Notes under the pieces: generated by a model
Seen by the model: only the letters and a program-made list of their open reading frames with translations
Databases searched by the model: none
What the model was told of the DNA's origin: nothing
DNA from: Micromonospora sp. NBC_00389
GTDB lineage: Bacteria; Actinomycetota; Actinomycetes; Mycobacteriales; Micromonosporaceae
DNA length: 64,000 nucleotides
NCBI RefSeq assembly: GCF_036059255.1
Contig: NZ_CP107947.1
Location: 2,294,001 to 2,358,000 of the forward strand
Direction: 5' to 3'
Program-made: the position numbers and the translations under genes
Shown: positions 36,204 through 44,496 of the stretch, in pieces
How positions within the stretch are numbered: the first letter of the stretch is position 1
Layout: each line of letters starts with the position of its first letter

Positions 36204-36760
36204 CCGTCATCGTCGCCAGCACCCGGCCCGGCCGGGTGGGCCGCCGGATCGGCGACTGGTTCACCGCCATCGCCACCGCACACGACGCCTTCGACGACGT
36301 ACGCCTCGTCGACCTCGCCGAGGTGGGCCTGCCCTTCCACGACGAGCCGCATCACCCCTCCGAGGGTCACTACCTGCACCGGCACACCCGGGAGTGGAGC
36401 GCCACCGTCGACGCCGGGGACGCCTTCGTCTTCGTCATGCCGGAATACAACTACGGCTTCAGCGCGCCGCTGAAGAACGCGATCGACTACCTCTACACCG
36501 AGTGGCAGTACAAGCCGGTCGGCTTCGTGAGCTACGGCATGACCTCGGGCGGCCTGCGCGCGGTCCAGATGATCAAGCAGGTGGTGACCACCCTCAAGAT
36601 GATGCCGGCCAACGAGGCGGTGACCGTGTTCCTGCGGGAGGCCCTAGACGATGCCGGCGAGCTGGTGCCGAACCCGGCGCGTGATGCCGCCGCCGAGGTG
36701 ATGCTCGGCGAGCTGGACCGGCTCGCCGCCGCCCTCGCCCCGCTGCGGGTGCCGGCGTGA
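36191..36760 (+). CDS. NADPH-dependent FMN reductase family protein
   Basis: A 189-aa flavodoxin-fold oxidoreductase. VIVASTRPGRVGRRIGDWF is the FMN phosphate loop; VFVMPEYNYGFSAPLKNAIDYL is the signature of the NADPH_FMN_red family (quinone, azo or chromate reductases). It probably reduces quinones or electrophiles in the cytoplasm. ATG 36191 has AGGAG upstream. The stop overlaps the next start (GTGA). Position in a MarR-controlled operon suggests response to redox-active or aromatic compounds. Confidence 0.88.
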   Translation: MPCLTVIVASTRPGRVGRRIGDWFTAIATAHDAFDDVRLVDLAEVGLPFHDEPHHPSEGHYLHRHTREWSATVDAGDAFVFVMPEYNYGFSAPLKNAIDYLYTEWQYKPVGFVSYGMTSGGLRAVQMIKQVVTTLKMMPANEAVTVFLREALDDAGELVPNPARDAAAEVMLGELDRLAAALAPLRVPA

Positions 36761-37170
36761 ACGCACGGCTGTGGGAGCTGTTCGGGGAGCGGGGCCGGGG
36801 CGTGCTGGTCACCCTGCGCCGCGACGGGCGGCCCCAGCTGTCCAACCTCGACTACCTCGCCGAACCCGGCCTGATCCGCTGCTCCACCACCGGCGACCGG
36901 GCCAAGGTGCGCAACCTGCGCCGCGATCCCCGGGCCAGCCTGCACGTCACCACCGCCGACGGCGGGGCGTACGCGGTCGCGGAGGGCGTGGTCACATTCA
37001 CCCCGCCGGCGGCGGCGCTCGACGACGCAGGCGTCGAGGAACTGGTCGAGGTCTACCGGCGGATCCGCGGCGAGCACCCCGACTGGGCCGAGTACCGGGC
37101 GGCGATGGTCGCTGACGGCCGGCTGGTGCTCCGGCTCGCCGTCGAGCGGGTGTACGGCTGGCGTCCCTGA
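36757..37170 (+). CDS. PPOX-class F420-dependent oxidoreductase
   Basis: A 137-aa split-barrel flavin/deazaflavin-binding protein. The opening RGVLVTLRRDGRPQLSN, CSTTGDRAKVRNLRRDPRASL and C-terminal RLAVERVYGW match the PPOX F420-dependent family common in actinobacteria. The substrate is unknown; relatives reduce quinones, biliverdin or xenobiotics. GTG 36757 overlaps the FMN reductase stop by 4 nt, making it the third gene of the MarR-linked operon. Confidence 0.85.
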   Translation: MNARLWELFGERGRGVLVTLRRDGRPQLSNLDYLAEPGLIRCSTTGDRAKVRNLRRDPRASLHVTTADGGAYAVAEGVVTFTPPAAALDDAGVEELVEVYRRIRGEHPDWAEYRAAMVADGRLVLRLAVERVYGWRP

Positions 37171-37312
37171 CCGGCGCCGGTCAGGCCATGCCGGCCGTTG
37201 CGGCCGGGCGACGCGGGGCGTCCGGCCGGACGGTGCGGAAGTTGGTGCCGGCGGGTCGCGGCACCGACCACCGGTCCGTGCCGGTCCCGTCGGCCGGCCC
37301 GGTGCGGCCGAC

Positions 37313-37318
37313 TAGGGT
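37313..37318 (+). promoter_or_regulatory. -10 of leaderless add promoter
   Basis: TAGGGT lies 6 nt before ATG 37325 with no ribosome site in between, as for other leaderless genes here. Confidence 0.5.
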
Positions 37319-37324
37319 CTGAGC

Positions 37325-38404
37325 ATGGTCGCGACAATCCGTTACGAGGACATCGTCAAGGTCCCGAAGGCGCTGCTGCACGACCACCTCGACGGCGGGC
37401 TGCGGCCGGCGACAATCGTCGAGTTGGCCGCCGAGGTGGGCCACGAACTGCCCACCACCGACGCGGAGGCGCTCGGGCGCTGGTTCGTCGACGCGGCCGA
37501 CTCGGGCTCCCTGGAGCGCTACCTGGAGACGTTCGCGCACACCGTGGCGGTCATGCAGACCGCGCCGGCGCTGCGCCGGGTGGCCCGCGAGTGTGCGCTG
37601 GACCTGGCCGCCGACGGCGTGGTCTACGCCGAGGTGCGCTTCGCCCCGGAGCAGCACCTCGAACAGGACCTGAGCCTGGACGAGGTGGTCGAGGCGGTGC
37701 TGGCCGGGTTCGCCGAGGGCACCGCCCTGGCCGTCGAGGCGGGTCTGAGCATCCGGGTGGGCACTCTGCTCACCGCGATGCGGCACGCGGCCCGCTCGCA
37801 GGAGATCGCCGAGTTGGCCGTGCGGCACCGGGACGGCGGGGTGGTCGGCTTCGACATCGCCGGCGCCGAGGCGGGCTTCCCGCCCACCCGGCACCTGGAC
37901 GCCTTCGAGTACCTCCAGCGGGAGAACTTCCACTTCACCATCCACGCCGGCGAGGCGTTCGGCCTGCCGTCGATCTGGCAGGCGATCCAGTGGTGCGGCG
38001 CGGACCGGCTCGGCCACGGGGTACGGATCGTCGACGACATCAGCCCGGGCGGGGTGCCGGTGCTCGGCCGGCTGGCCGCGTACGTCCGGGACAAGCGGAT
38101 CCCGCTGGAACTGTGCCCGTCGTCGAACGTGCAGACCGGTGCGGTGGACTCGATCGCGGACCATCCCATCGGCCTGCTGCGGGACCTGCGCTTCCGGGTC
38201 ACTGTGAACACCGACAACCGGCTGATGAGCGGCACCTCGATGTCCCGGGAGATGGCGCTGTTGGTGGAGACGTTCGGCTACGGCTGGCGGGAGTTGCAGT
38301 GGTTCACCATCAACGCGATGAAGAGCGCCTTCATCCCGTTCGACGAGCGGCTGCGGATCATTGATGAGGTGATTAAGCCGGCGTACGCCAAGCTGCTGCC
38401 CTGA
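37325..38404 (+). CDS. add: Adenosine deaminase
   Basis: A 359-aa zinc enzyme that converts (deoxy)adenosine to (deoxy)inosine. Zinc ligands: LLHDHLDGG (His 19 and 21), HAGEAFG and [15 protein letters not shown] (Asp). [11 protein letters not shown] is a family motif. The length is normal. It belongs to the scattered nucleoside-salvage set of this window. It is convergent with the uridine kinase-like gene with only 4 nt between stop codons, so the two transcripts must overlap. Confidence 0.95.
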   Translation: MVATIRYEDIVKVPKALLHDHLDGGLRPATIVELAAEVGHELPTTDAEALGRWFVDAADSGSLERYLETFAHTVAVMQTAPALRRVARECALDLAADGVVYAEVRFAPEQHLEQDLSLDEVVEAVLAGFAEGTALAVEAGLSIRVGTLLTAMRHAARSQEIAELAVRHRDGGVVGFDIAGAEAGFPPTRHLDAFEYLQRENFHFTIHAGEAFGLPSIWQAIQWCGADRLGHGVRIVDDISPGGVPVLGRLAAYVRDKRIPLELCPSSNVQTGAVDSIADHPIGLLRDLRFRVTVNTDNRLMSGTSMSREMALLVETFGYGWRELQWFTINAMKSAFIPFDERLRIIDEVIKPAYAKLLP

Positions 38405-38408
38405 CCAG

Positions 38409-39011
38409 TCAGCCGCGCGGGTGGCCGGCGAGCAGGCCGGCCACGCGGTGCAGCACCTCCCGGGCCCGGGCCGCCTCCGCACCCAGCCCGGTCTGCCGGC
38501 GCAACACCGCGGGCTCGGCGCGCAGCAGCGCCACGCCGCGTCGGACCAGCACGCGGGGCGCTTTGCGCTGCTCGGACAGGTCGCGGGCCAACCGGCGCAG
38601 GAAGGTCGCGCCGCGCGGGCGGCGCAGCGCGTACGCGCCAGCGAGCAGCCCTCGGCGCCGGCACTCCTCGACAATCTCGGCGGCGAAGATCCCTTCGGCC
38701 ACGAAAAGTGGCGATCCGGCGACGTCAAATGGCCGGGTGGCCACCCGTCGATCTGCGCCGATCGCATAAACCGGCACTTCCGCCCGACCTTCGCGGGCGA
38801 GGCGGGCAATCGTCTCCACCGCGGTCAGGGCGTCCCACGACTCAGGTGATTCCCAATCGACCTGACCGTTTCGGTGCGGCAACGTAGGGTCATCGCCGTC
38901 CTTGTAGAAGTCGTCCAGGCAGAGCACCGGTAGGCCGGTTTGCTGTGCTATGTAGGACTTTCCGGAGCCAGAAGGGCCGGCGAGCAGGACAACGCGGTGC
39001 GGATGTTCCAT
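38409..39011 (-). CDS. Uridine kinase-like P-loop protein
   Basis: A 200-aa P-loop kinase. Walker A is GPSGSGKS (residues 12-19), followed by LPVLCLDDFYKDGDDPTLP, the substrate-binding segment of uridine kinases, and DWESPESWD. FVAEGIFAAEIVEECR replaces the usual kinase strand. It would phosphorylate uridine/cytidine to UMP/CMP, fitting the nearby salvage genes. The C-terminus from ~130 is Arg/Ala/Leu-rich and shorter than in E. coli Udk. ATG 39011. Confidence 0.75.
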   Translation of the reverse strand: MEHPHRVVLLAGPSGSGKSYIAQQTGLPVLCLDDFYKDGDDPTLPHRNGQVDWESPESWDALTAVETIARLAREGRAEVPVYAIGADRRVATRPFDVAGSPLFVAEGIFAAEIVEECRRRGLLAGAYALRRPRGATFLRRLARDLSEQRKAPRVLVRRGVALLRAEPAVLRRQTGLGAEAARAREVLHRVAGLLAGHPRG

Positions 39012-39132
39012 TACCTTCAGTTACTCCGGCCAGACGGACTGCTATCAAATCGTATCAACATCTCATCACACATTCGGCCGGTGACAACCTGGGCTTTCTT
39101 CTTGCCGGGCGACATGGTGGAATCTCGGGGGT

Positions 39133-39175
39133 CCGACCCGCCGGGTCGGTCGCTGGGCGTTGCCCGGGGCAACGC
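39133..39175. promoter_or_regulatory. Two adjacent GC dyads upstream of the conservon
   Basis: CCGACCCG-c-CGGGTCGG (39133-39149) and GCGTTGCC-CGG-GGCAACGC (39157-39175) lie 30-70 nt before the kinase GTG. They could be operators, or leader RNA hairpins. An AT-richer stretch at 39040-39070 (TATCAA motifs) may hold the promoter. Confidence 0.35.
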
Positions 39176-39204
39176 GCTGAAGCTGTAATCGCGAGGGCGG
39201 TGAC

Positions 39205-42200
39205 GTGAGCAAACGGCCAAAGACGGCGGGCTCCTTCCTGTCGCGGCTGCGCCGGCCGGCCAGCCGGCTCCGGGACATGCCGATCTGGTCCAAGCTCGGT
39301 CTCATCATGATCGTGCCGACCATCGCCACGGTCGTTGTGGGTACCAGTGGTCTGGTCGACCACCTGGAGACCCTCAACAATGCCAACCGGGCCGGCGACC
39401 TGGCCAACCTGTCGAGCTACTCGGGTGACCTGGTCGACACGCTGCAGGACGAGCGGACGGCCGCCGTGCTGCTGTCCGCGGCGGACGGGCTGCAGCCGAA
39501 GGCGCAGTACCAGGAGGCCTACAACCGGGTGAATTCCCGGGTCGACCAGGCGAAGGGTCCCTACCTGCAACAGCGGGCCGAGATCGAGGACCTGCCAGCC
39601 AGCCTGGAGGGCCTGCTCGACCAGATCGACCAGGACCTGAAGGATCTGCCGGGCGCCCGCAGCCAGGTGTACAACAGCAAGCTCAAGCTCACCGAGACCG
39701 TCCAGGCGTACGAGGGTCTGATCAACAACCTGCTCGCCATCCGTGAGTCGGCCACCCAGCTCGCCGGTAACAACGAGCTGAGCGACCGGATGCGAGCCGC
39801 CGCGGCCGTCGCCCGGGAGAAGGAGTTCCTCTCCGTACGCCGGGTCGTCGTGCACCGCGCACTGGACCAGAAGCAGCTGACCCCGGTGCTGCGTACCGAC
39901 TACATCGCCAGCGGCACCGGCCAGCAGCAGGCGGAGCAGAGCTTCAAGGCCGTCGCCACCCCCGAAGAGGCCGCGTTCCACGATCAGACGATCGCCGGCG
40001 GTGACCGCCGCGAGGCGCAGAACTACATCGGCTGGATGGACGGCAACACCACCGGCGACATGCGCGGCGCGATCTTCGGTCCGGACCAGTGGGACTCGGC
40101 CATGACGGCCAACGCCAAGCTGATCCGCTCGGTCGAGACGAAGCTCGACCGCGACGTGGTCGCCGAGGCCGACAACCTGCGCTCGGACGTCCAGCGCCAG
40201 GTGTTCCTGGAGACCGGCCTGCTGCTCAGCATGCTGCTGCTGGCCATCCTCTTCGCCTACCTGGTCGCCCGCTCGATGGCCCGCTCGCTGCGTGAGCTGC
40301 GGCAGGGCGCCCTCTCGGTCGCCCAGTACGGTCTGCCGCAGGCGGTGGCCCGGCTGCGCGACCCGCAGGTCGTCGGGCAGTTGTCCCCGGTGCAGCTGGC
40401 CAACCAGATCGCCGAGCCGCTGCCGGTTCGCAGCAAGGACGAGTTCGGCCAGGTGACCGAGGCGTTCAACGCCGTCCACCTGGAGGCCGTCCGGACGGCC
40501 GCCGAGCAGGCGGCGCTGCGCGCCTCCGTCGCGACCATGTTCGTCAACCTGGCCCGCCGATCGCAGATCCTGGTCGACCGCCTCATCGGTCACCTCGACC
40601 GGCTGGAGCGCGGCGAGGAAGACCCGGACCGGCTGGCCGAGCTGTTCCAGCTCGACCACCTGGCCACCCGGATGCGCCGCAACGACGAGAACCTGCTGGT
40701 GCTCGCCGGCGCCGACTCCACCCGCGTCCAGCGCGAGCCGGCTGCGCTCATCGACGTGCTGCGCGCCGCGCAGTCCGAGGTCGAGCACTACACCCGGATC
40801 GAGTTCGGTGTCATCGACCGGGACATCGAGGTCGCCGCACACGCGGTCAACGACCTGGTGCACCTCGTCGCCGAGCTGTTCGACAACGCCACCGCGTTCT
40901 CCCCGCCGGATTCGCAGGTGATGGTCGAGGCCCGCCGGGTCGGCGACCGTGCCTCGCTCTACGTCGAGGACCGCGGCATCGGCATCAGCCGCGAGCAGCT
41001 GTACGAGCTCAACGAGCGGCTCGCCACGCCGCCGCAGGTGGACGTGGCCGTGTCCCGCATGATGGGCCTGGTCGTGGTCGCCCGGCTGGCGTCCCGGCAC
41101 GGGGTCCGGGTCGAGCTGCGTCCCGGCGGTGACCGTGGCACGGTCGCCGACGTGACCCTGCCGACCTCGGTGCTGGTGCCCCGGGCGCTCTCCGGCCGGG
41201 TGCAGCAGCCGCCGGCGCTGCCGGCTGCCGGCGGCCCGCAGCAGCACGGTGGGCCCGCGCCGGCCTTCGGCGCGCTGCCCGCACTGGGCAACGGCCCTCG
41301 CCCGAGCGAGTCCGGCAACCAGGTCACCCTGGGCGGTCGCCCGTTCGATCCGGCCTCGCGCAACGGCGCCGGCACCCCCGCCAACACCGGTGCGTACCGC
41401 TCGATGCCGGCCTGGTCGGACCTGACCGGTGCGGCCGGGACGAACGGCGGGGACGGGTTCACCCCGCGGACGGCCAACGGCCAGCCGATCGACCCGCTGC
41501 CGCAGCGCCGGTCCGGTGACGAGCCCCAGAACACCGGTCAGCAGCAGGCCATCCCGAGGCAGTTGCCCAGCAGCCCGGAGACGCGCCCGTACTCGCCGCC
41601 GCCGGTCTCCGCGCCGCCACTGCCGCCGGTCTCTGCCCAGCCCTACTCCGGTGCGCCGGTCTCCGCCTCGCCAGCCTCCGGCCAGCCGTACTCCGGGCAG
41701 CCGTACTCGGGTGCGCCGTACACCGGTTCGCCGGTGTCCGCCGCCCCGGCCTCCGGGCAGCCGTACGCCGGCCCTCCGGTATCCGCGTCGCCGGTCTCGG
41801 CCACCCCGGCGTCCGGTCAGCCGTACTCGGCGCCACCGGCCTCCGGCCAGTCGTTCAGCGGCTTCGCGCCCCGATCCGCCCCGCCCGCGTCGACGCCCAG
41901 CGCCCCCGCACCGCCGGCCTGGCCGCCGGTGCCGGGTGGCGACCGGGACGCGGCGACCCCGCCGGTTCCCGAGCGGCTCGCCGCCGCCCTGGACATGACG
42001 ACGGAACTGCCACGGGTGCAACGACCCGAGCAGTCGGCCGCCGCGGCCCAGCCGCCGGCACCGACCCCGGCGGCACCGGCGCAGAGCCGGCCCGCGCCGC
42101 GCCAGCCGCAGGCCCAGAACCGGCAGCGGTACGCGGACGAGACCATGGAGCTGCCGATCTTCCGGGAGCTCGAGTCGGCCTGGTTCCGTACCCGCCGGCC

Positions 42201-42792
42201 GGGTACGGATGAGGCGGCGGCCCCGGCAGCCCAGCCGGCGGCGAACGGCGGCACCGCGACACAGCAGTTCGCTACGGTCGAGGCCAGCGGTCGGGCCGTC
42301 CACAAGACACCACCCGGGACGACAGGTAACACGCCGATGGCAGACACTCCGACGGCCGGAGGAGCGCCGCGGGACAACGGGTCTACAGCGAACGGGGGCG
42401 CTCGCCCCAGCCTCGCCGAGAGCCTGCCGACCCGCCGGCCCCAACCGCAGCAGACCAACGGCTGGCAGACCGCCGCCGACGACGGCTGGCGTGCCGCCAC
42501 GGCAGCGGCCAGCACGGCGCCAGTGAGCGAGACCACCACGACCGGTCTGCCGAAGCGCAAGCCGATGGCGCAGCTGGTGCCAGGCGCGGTGGAGAAGCCC
42601 ACCACCTCGGTCCAGCGGCGCTCCCCGGAGGCGGTCCGTGGCCTGCTCTCCGCCTACCACCGGGGCGTGCAGCGAGGGCGTAGCACCTCGGACAACCCGA
42701 CCAGCCCGGAGGCGACTCCGGGAGGGCAGCAATCCTCGCAGTCTGGCTCAGGCTCAGCGGCCGGGAGCGGGCAGAAGGAGCAAGAAGGATGA
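39205..42792 (+). CDS. Conservon sensor histidine kinase-like protein (CvnA type, NIT domain)
   Basis: A 1195-aa membrane protein. A first helix ([17 protein letters not shown]), an extracytoplasmic nitrate/nitrite-sensing-type (NIT) helical domain (residues ~50-335) and a second helix ([21 protein letters not shown]) are followed by HAMP and a HATPase domain ([28 protein letters not shown]). From ~660 the protein is Pro/Ser/Ala-rich with repeated PASGQPYSG units. The last ~200 residues hold a conserved tail (SAWF ... TGLPKRKP ... LVPG) shared with the protein at 44497. Known conservons signal through the roadblock and GTPase partners that follow. GTG start; stop overlaps the next gene (ATGA). 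Confidence 0.9.
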   Translation: MSKRPKTAGSFLSRLRRPASRLRDMPIWSKLGLIMIVPTIATVVVGTSGLVDHLETLNNANRAGDLANLSSYSGDLVDTLQDERTAAVLLSAADGLQPKAQYQEAYNRVNSRVDQAKGPYLQQRAEIEDLPASLEGLLDQIDQDLKDLPGARSQVYNSKLKLTETVQAYEGLINNLLAIRESATQLAGNNELSDRMRAAAAVAREKEFLSVRRVVVHRALDQKQLTPVLRTDYIASGTGQQQAEQSFKAVATPEEAAFHDQTIAGGDRREAQNYIGWMDGNTTGDMRGAIFGPDQWDSAMTANAKLIRSVETKLDRDVVAEADNLRSDVQRQVFLETGLLLSMLLLAILFAYLVARSMARSLRELRQGALSVAQYGLPQAVARLRDPQVVGQLSPVQLANQIAEPLPVRSKDEFGQVTEAFNAVHLEAVRTAAEQAALRASVATMFVNLARRSQILVDRLIGHLDRLERGEEDPDRLAELFQLDHLATRMRRNDENLLVLAGADSTRVQREPAALIDVLRAAQSEVEHYTRIEFGVIDRDIEVAAHAVNDLVHLVAELFDNATAFSPPDSQVMVEARRVGDRASLYVEDRGIGISREQLYELNERLATPPQVDVAVSRMMGLVVVARLASRHGVRVELRPGGDRGTVADVTLPTSVLVPRALSGRVQQPPALPAAGGPQQHGGPAPAFGALPALGNGPRPSESGNQVTLGGRPFDPASRNGAGTPANTGAYRSMPAWSDLTGAAGTNGGDGFTPRTANGQPIDPLPQRRSGDEPQNTGQQQAIPRQLPSSPETRPYSPPPVSAPPLPPVSAQPYSGAPVSASPASGQPYSGQPYSGAPYTGSPVSAAPASGQPYAGPPVSASPVSATPASGQPYSAPPASGQSFSGFAPRSAPPASTPSAPAPPAWPPVPGGDRDAATPPVPERLAAALDMTTELPRVQRPEQSAAAAQPPAPTPAAPAQSRPAPRQPQAQNRQRYADETMELPIFRELESAWFRTRRPGTDEAAAPAAQPAANGGTATQQFATVEASGRAVHKTPPGTTGNTPMADTPTAGGAPRDNGSTANGGARPSLAESLPTRRPQPQQTNGWQTAADDGWRAATAAASTAPVSETTTTGLPKRKPMAQLVPGAVEKPTTSVQRRSPEAVRGLLSAYHRGVQRGRSTSDNPTSPEATPGGQQSSQSGSGSAAGSGQKEQEG
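41590..41865 (+). repeat. Degenerate tandem repeats encoding a Pro/Ser/Tyr linker
   Basis: Within the CvnA-type gene, imperfect units read [14 protein letters not shown] and variants in the protein. The linker separates the kinase core from the conserved C-terminal tail. Such repeats often vary in copy number between strains. Confidence 0.65.
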
Positions 42793-43193
42793 CAACTACG
42801 CAGGATCTTGGTTGGCTGCTGGCCAACTTCGCCGACCGGGTTCCCGGTGTCGCGCATGCGGTCGCCGTCTCGGCGGATGGCCTGCTCCTCGCGTCGTCAC
42901 GGGATCTGCCACGGGACCGGGCCGACCAGCTCGCCGCGATCGCGTCCGGTCTGGTCAGCCTTACCCAGGGGGCGGCTCGCTGCTTCGAGGGAGGCGCCGT
43001 ACTGCAGACCGTCGTGGAGATGGACAATGGCTTCCTGTTCCTGATGTCCATCTCGGATGGCTCGTCCTTCGCCGTACTGGCCGCCCGCAGCTCTGACGTC
43101 GGGCAGGTCGGCTACGAGATGGCGCTGCTGGTCGACCGGGTGGGCGACGCCTTGACCCCGCAGCCGCGTGCGGCCGCGGGAATGCTGGGCTGA
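42789..43193 (+). CDS. Roadblock/LC7-domain protein (CvnB type)
   Basis: A 134-aa protein with the roadblock fold: [31 protein letters not shown], then [18 protein letters not shown]. In conservons it bridges the membrane kinase-like protein and the small GTPase, acting as a putative GTPase-activating or scaffold component at the membrane. ATG 42789 overlaps the kinase stop by 4 nt. Confidence 0.93.
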   Translation: MTTTQDLGWLLANFADRVPGVAHAVAVSADGLLLASSRDLPRDRADQLAAIASGLVSLTQGAARCFEGGAVLQTVVEMDNGFLFLMSISDGSSFAVLAARSSDVGQVGYEMALLVDRVGDALTPQPRAAAGMLG

Positions 43194-43197
43194 CGTC

Positions 43198-43219
43198 GCG
43201 CCGATCGTGAGGTCGGCGC
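43198..43219 (+). other. Small intercistronic hairpin in the conservon
   Basis: GCGCCGA (43198-43204) pairs with TCGGCGC (43213-43219). It lies in the 98-nt gap between the roadblock and DUF742 genes, the only sizeable gap in the operon, and may tune relative expression. Confidence 0.4.
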
Positions 43220-43291
43220 AACTGCAACGACAACAACGACTGGTGTCACCGGTGGGAGCCGGTACCGGGTACGAAGGAGGTGAGCGGCGAC

Positions 43292-43669
43292 ATGGCCGAT
43301 CGTGACGAACCGACCGGAGCGTTGGTCCGTCCATACGCCGTTACCCGTGGTCGTACCCGTCCCCGGCTCGACATCGCGCTGGAGGCGCTCGTCGAGACGA
43401 CGGTGCGCGGTCGGGCCGCTGCCAATGGCAACGGCGGCCAGGGCCGCGAACACCAGTACATCGCCGCGCTGTGTGACGGACGCGTGCAATCGCTCGCCGA
43501 GATCGCGGCGCGGATGCAGCTCCCGCTCGGTGTGGCCCGGGTGCTCATCGCCGACATGGCGACGGACGGCCTGGTCGCAGTCCACGAGCCGACCATCCTG
43601 GACGACTCCGACGACGCGGTGGGCACTGAACTGCTGGAGAGGGTGCTGAGTGGACTTCGCAGGCTCTGA
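43292..43669 (+). CDS. DUF742-domain protein (CvnC type)
   Basis: A 125-aa winged-helix-like protein of the conservon. ALVRPYAVTRGRTRP is the DUF742 signature; QSLAEIAARMQLPLGVARVLIADMATDGLV resembles a helix-turn-helix. ATG 43292 is chosen because a near-perfect ribosome site AAGGAGGTGA (43274-43283) lies 8 nt upstream; GTG 43280 falls inside that site. It overlaps the GTPase gene start by 20 nt. Confidence 0.92.
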   Translation: MADRDEPTGALVRPYAVTRGRTRPRLDIALEALVETTVRGRAAANGNGGQGREHQYIAALCDGRVQSLAEIAARMQLPLGVARVLIADMATDGLVAVHEPTILDDSDDAVGTELLERVLSGLRRL

Positions 43670-44264
43670 CATGTCGCACCGCCCGCCGAACCCGAGCGCG
43701 CGCGTGACGTCGGCGAAGATCGTTATCGCCGGTGGATTCGGCGTCGGCAAGACGACGCTGGTCGGCTCGGTCTCGGAGATCACGCCGCTGACCACCGAGG
43801 CCATCATGACCTCCGCCGGCGTGGGCGTCGACGACACCCGGCAGGTGCCGGGCAAGACGACGACCACGGTGGCCATGGACTTCGGCCGGATCTCGATCGA
43901 TCGTGACCTGATCCTGTACCTGTTCGGTACGCCGGGTCAGACCCGATTCTGGTTCATGTGGGACGAACTGGTCCGGGGCGCCATCGGTGCGGTCGTGCTG
44001 GTGGACACTCGCCGGCTGGCCGACTGCTTCGCGGCGATCGACTTCTTCGAGCACCGGCGGCTTCCGTACCTGGTGGCCATCAACTGCTTCGACGGGATGC
44101 AGTACCACGACCCGCAGGACGTTCGGGACGCGCTGGCGATCTCGAGCGACGTGCCGGTGGTGGCCTGCGACGCCCGTAACCGGGAGTCGACGAAGCACGT
44201 GCTGATCTCGCTGGTCGAGTACGTGCTCACCATGCGTCGTACGCGCGCCGTCGCCCCGGCCTGA
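43650..44264 (+). CDS. Conservon small GTPase (CvnD type)
   Basis: A 204-aa Ras-like ATP/GTP-binding protein. Walker A GGFGVGKTT, G3 motif FGTPGQTRFWFMWDEL, and a G4-like NCFDG segment. It is the signalling output of the kinase-roadblock-DUF742 set; conservons are linked to development and secondary metabolism in Streptomyces. GTG 43650 overlaps the DUF742 gene. A strong terminator follows 10 nt after the stop. Confidence 0.93.
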   Translation: MDFAGSDMSHRPPNPSARVTSAKIVIAGGFGVGKTTLVGSVSEITPLTTEAIMTSAGVGVDDTRQVPGKTTTTVAMDFGRISIDRDLILYLFGTPGQTRFWFMWDELVRGAIGAVVLVDTRRLADCFAAIDFFEHRRLPYLVAINCFDGMQYHDPQDVRDALAISSDVPVVACDARNRESTKHVLISLVEYVLTMRRTRAVAPA

Positions 44265-44274
44265 TCGGGCGATC

Positions 44275-44310
44275 AGCGCCCGGTGGTGGCTTCGGCCGCC
44301 ACCGGGCGCT
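44275..44310 (+). terminator. UUCG-loop intrinsic terminator of the conservon
   Basis: A 16-bp stem (44275-44290 with 44295-44310, one U-G pair) is closed by a TTCG tetraloop. No U-tract follows, as is usual here. Confidence 0.8.
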
Positions 44311-44353
44311 AAATGCTGTCCAGGACCGGTCGGTGCGCGACGGTCGGAGATCG

Positions 44354-44391
44354 TGGAAGGATCCGACCCCTGGAGGGGCAGGTCCCTTCCA
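44354..44391. other. Nested dyad between convergent genes
   Basis: TGGAAGG (44354-44360) pairs with CCTTCCA (44385-44391); inside, GACCCC and GGGG-CA-GGTC can pair around TGGA. It may be part of a small structured RNA or a spare terminator. No coding frame is convincing. Confidence 0.4.
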
Positions 44392-44409
44392 AGGTCTTTA
44401 CATAGACGT

Positions 44410-44439
44410 CGTCCGGGGTGAGACCTCTCACCCCGGACG
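44410..44439. terminator. 14-bp hairpin between conservon and convergent genes
   Basis: CGTCCGGGGTGAGA (44410-44423) and TCTCACCCCGGACG (44426-44439) are perfect reverse complements with 2 nt between, followed by TTTG. It would terminate the leftward transcript of the 791-aa gene or residual conservon read-through. Confidence 0.65.
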
Positions 44440-44496
44440 TTTGTCGTCGGTCTGCGCTTGTGTCGCTGTGCCGTCAGCCGGAGTGGCTGACAGTGC

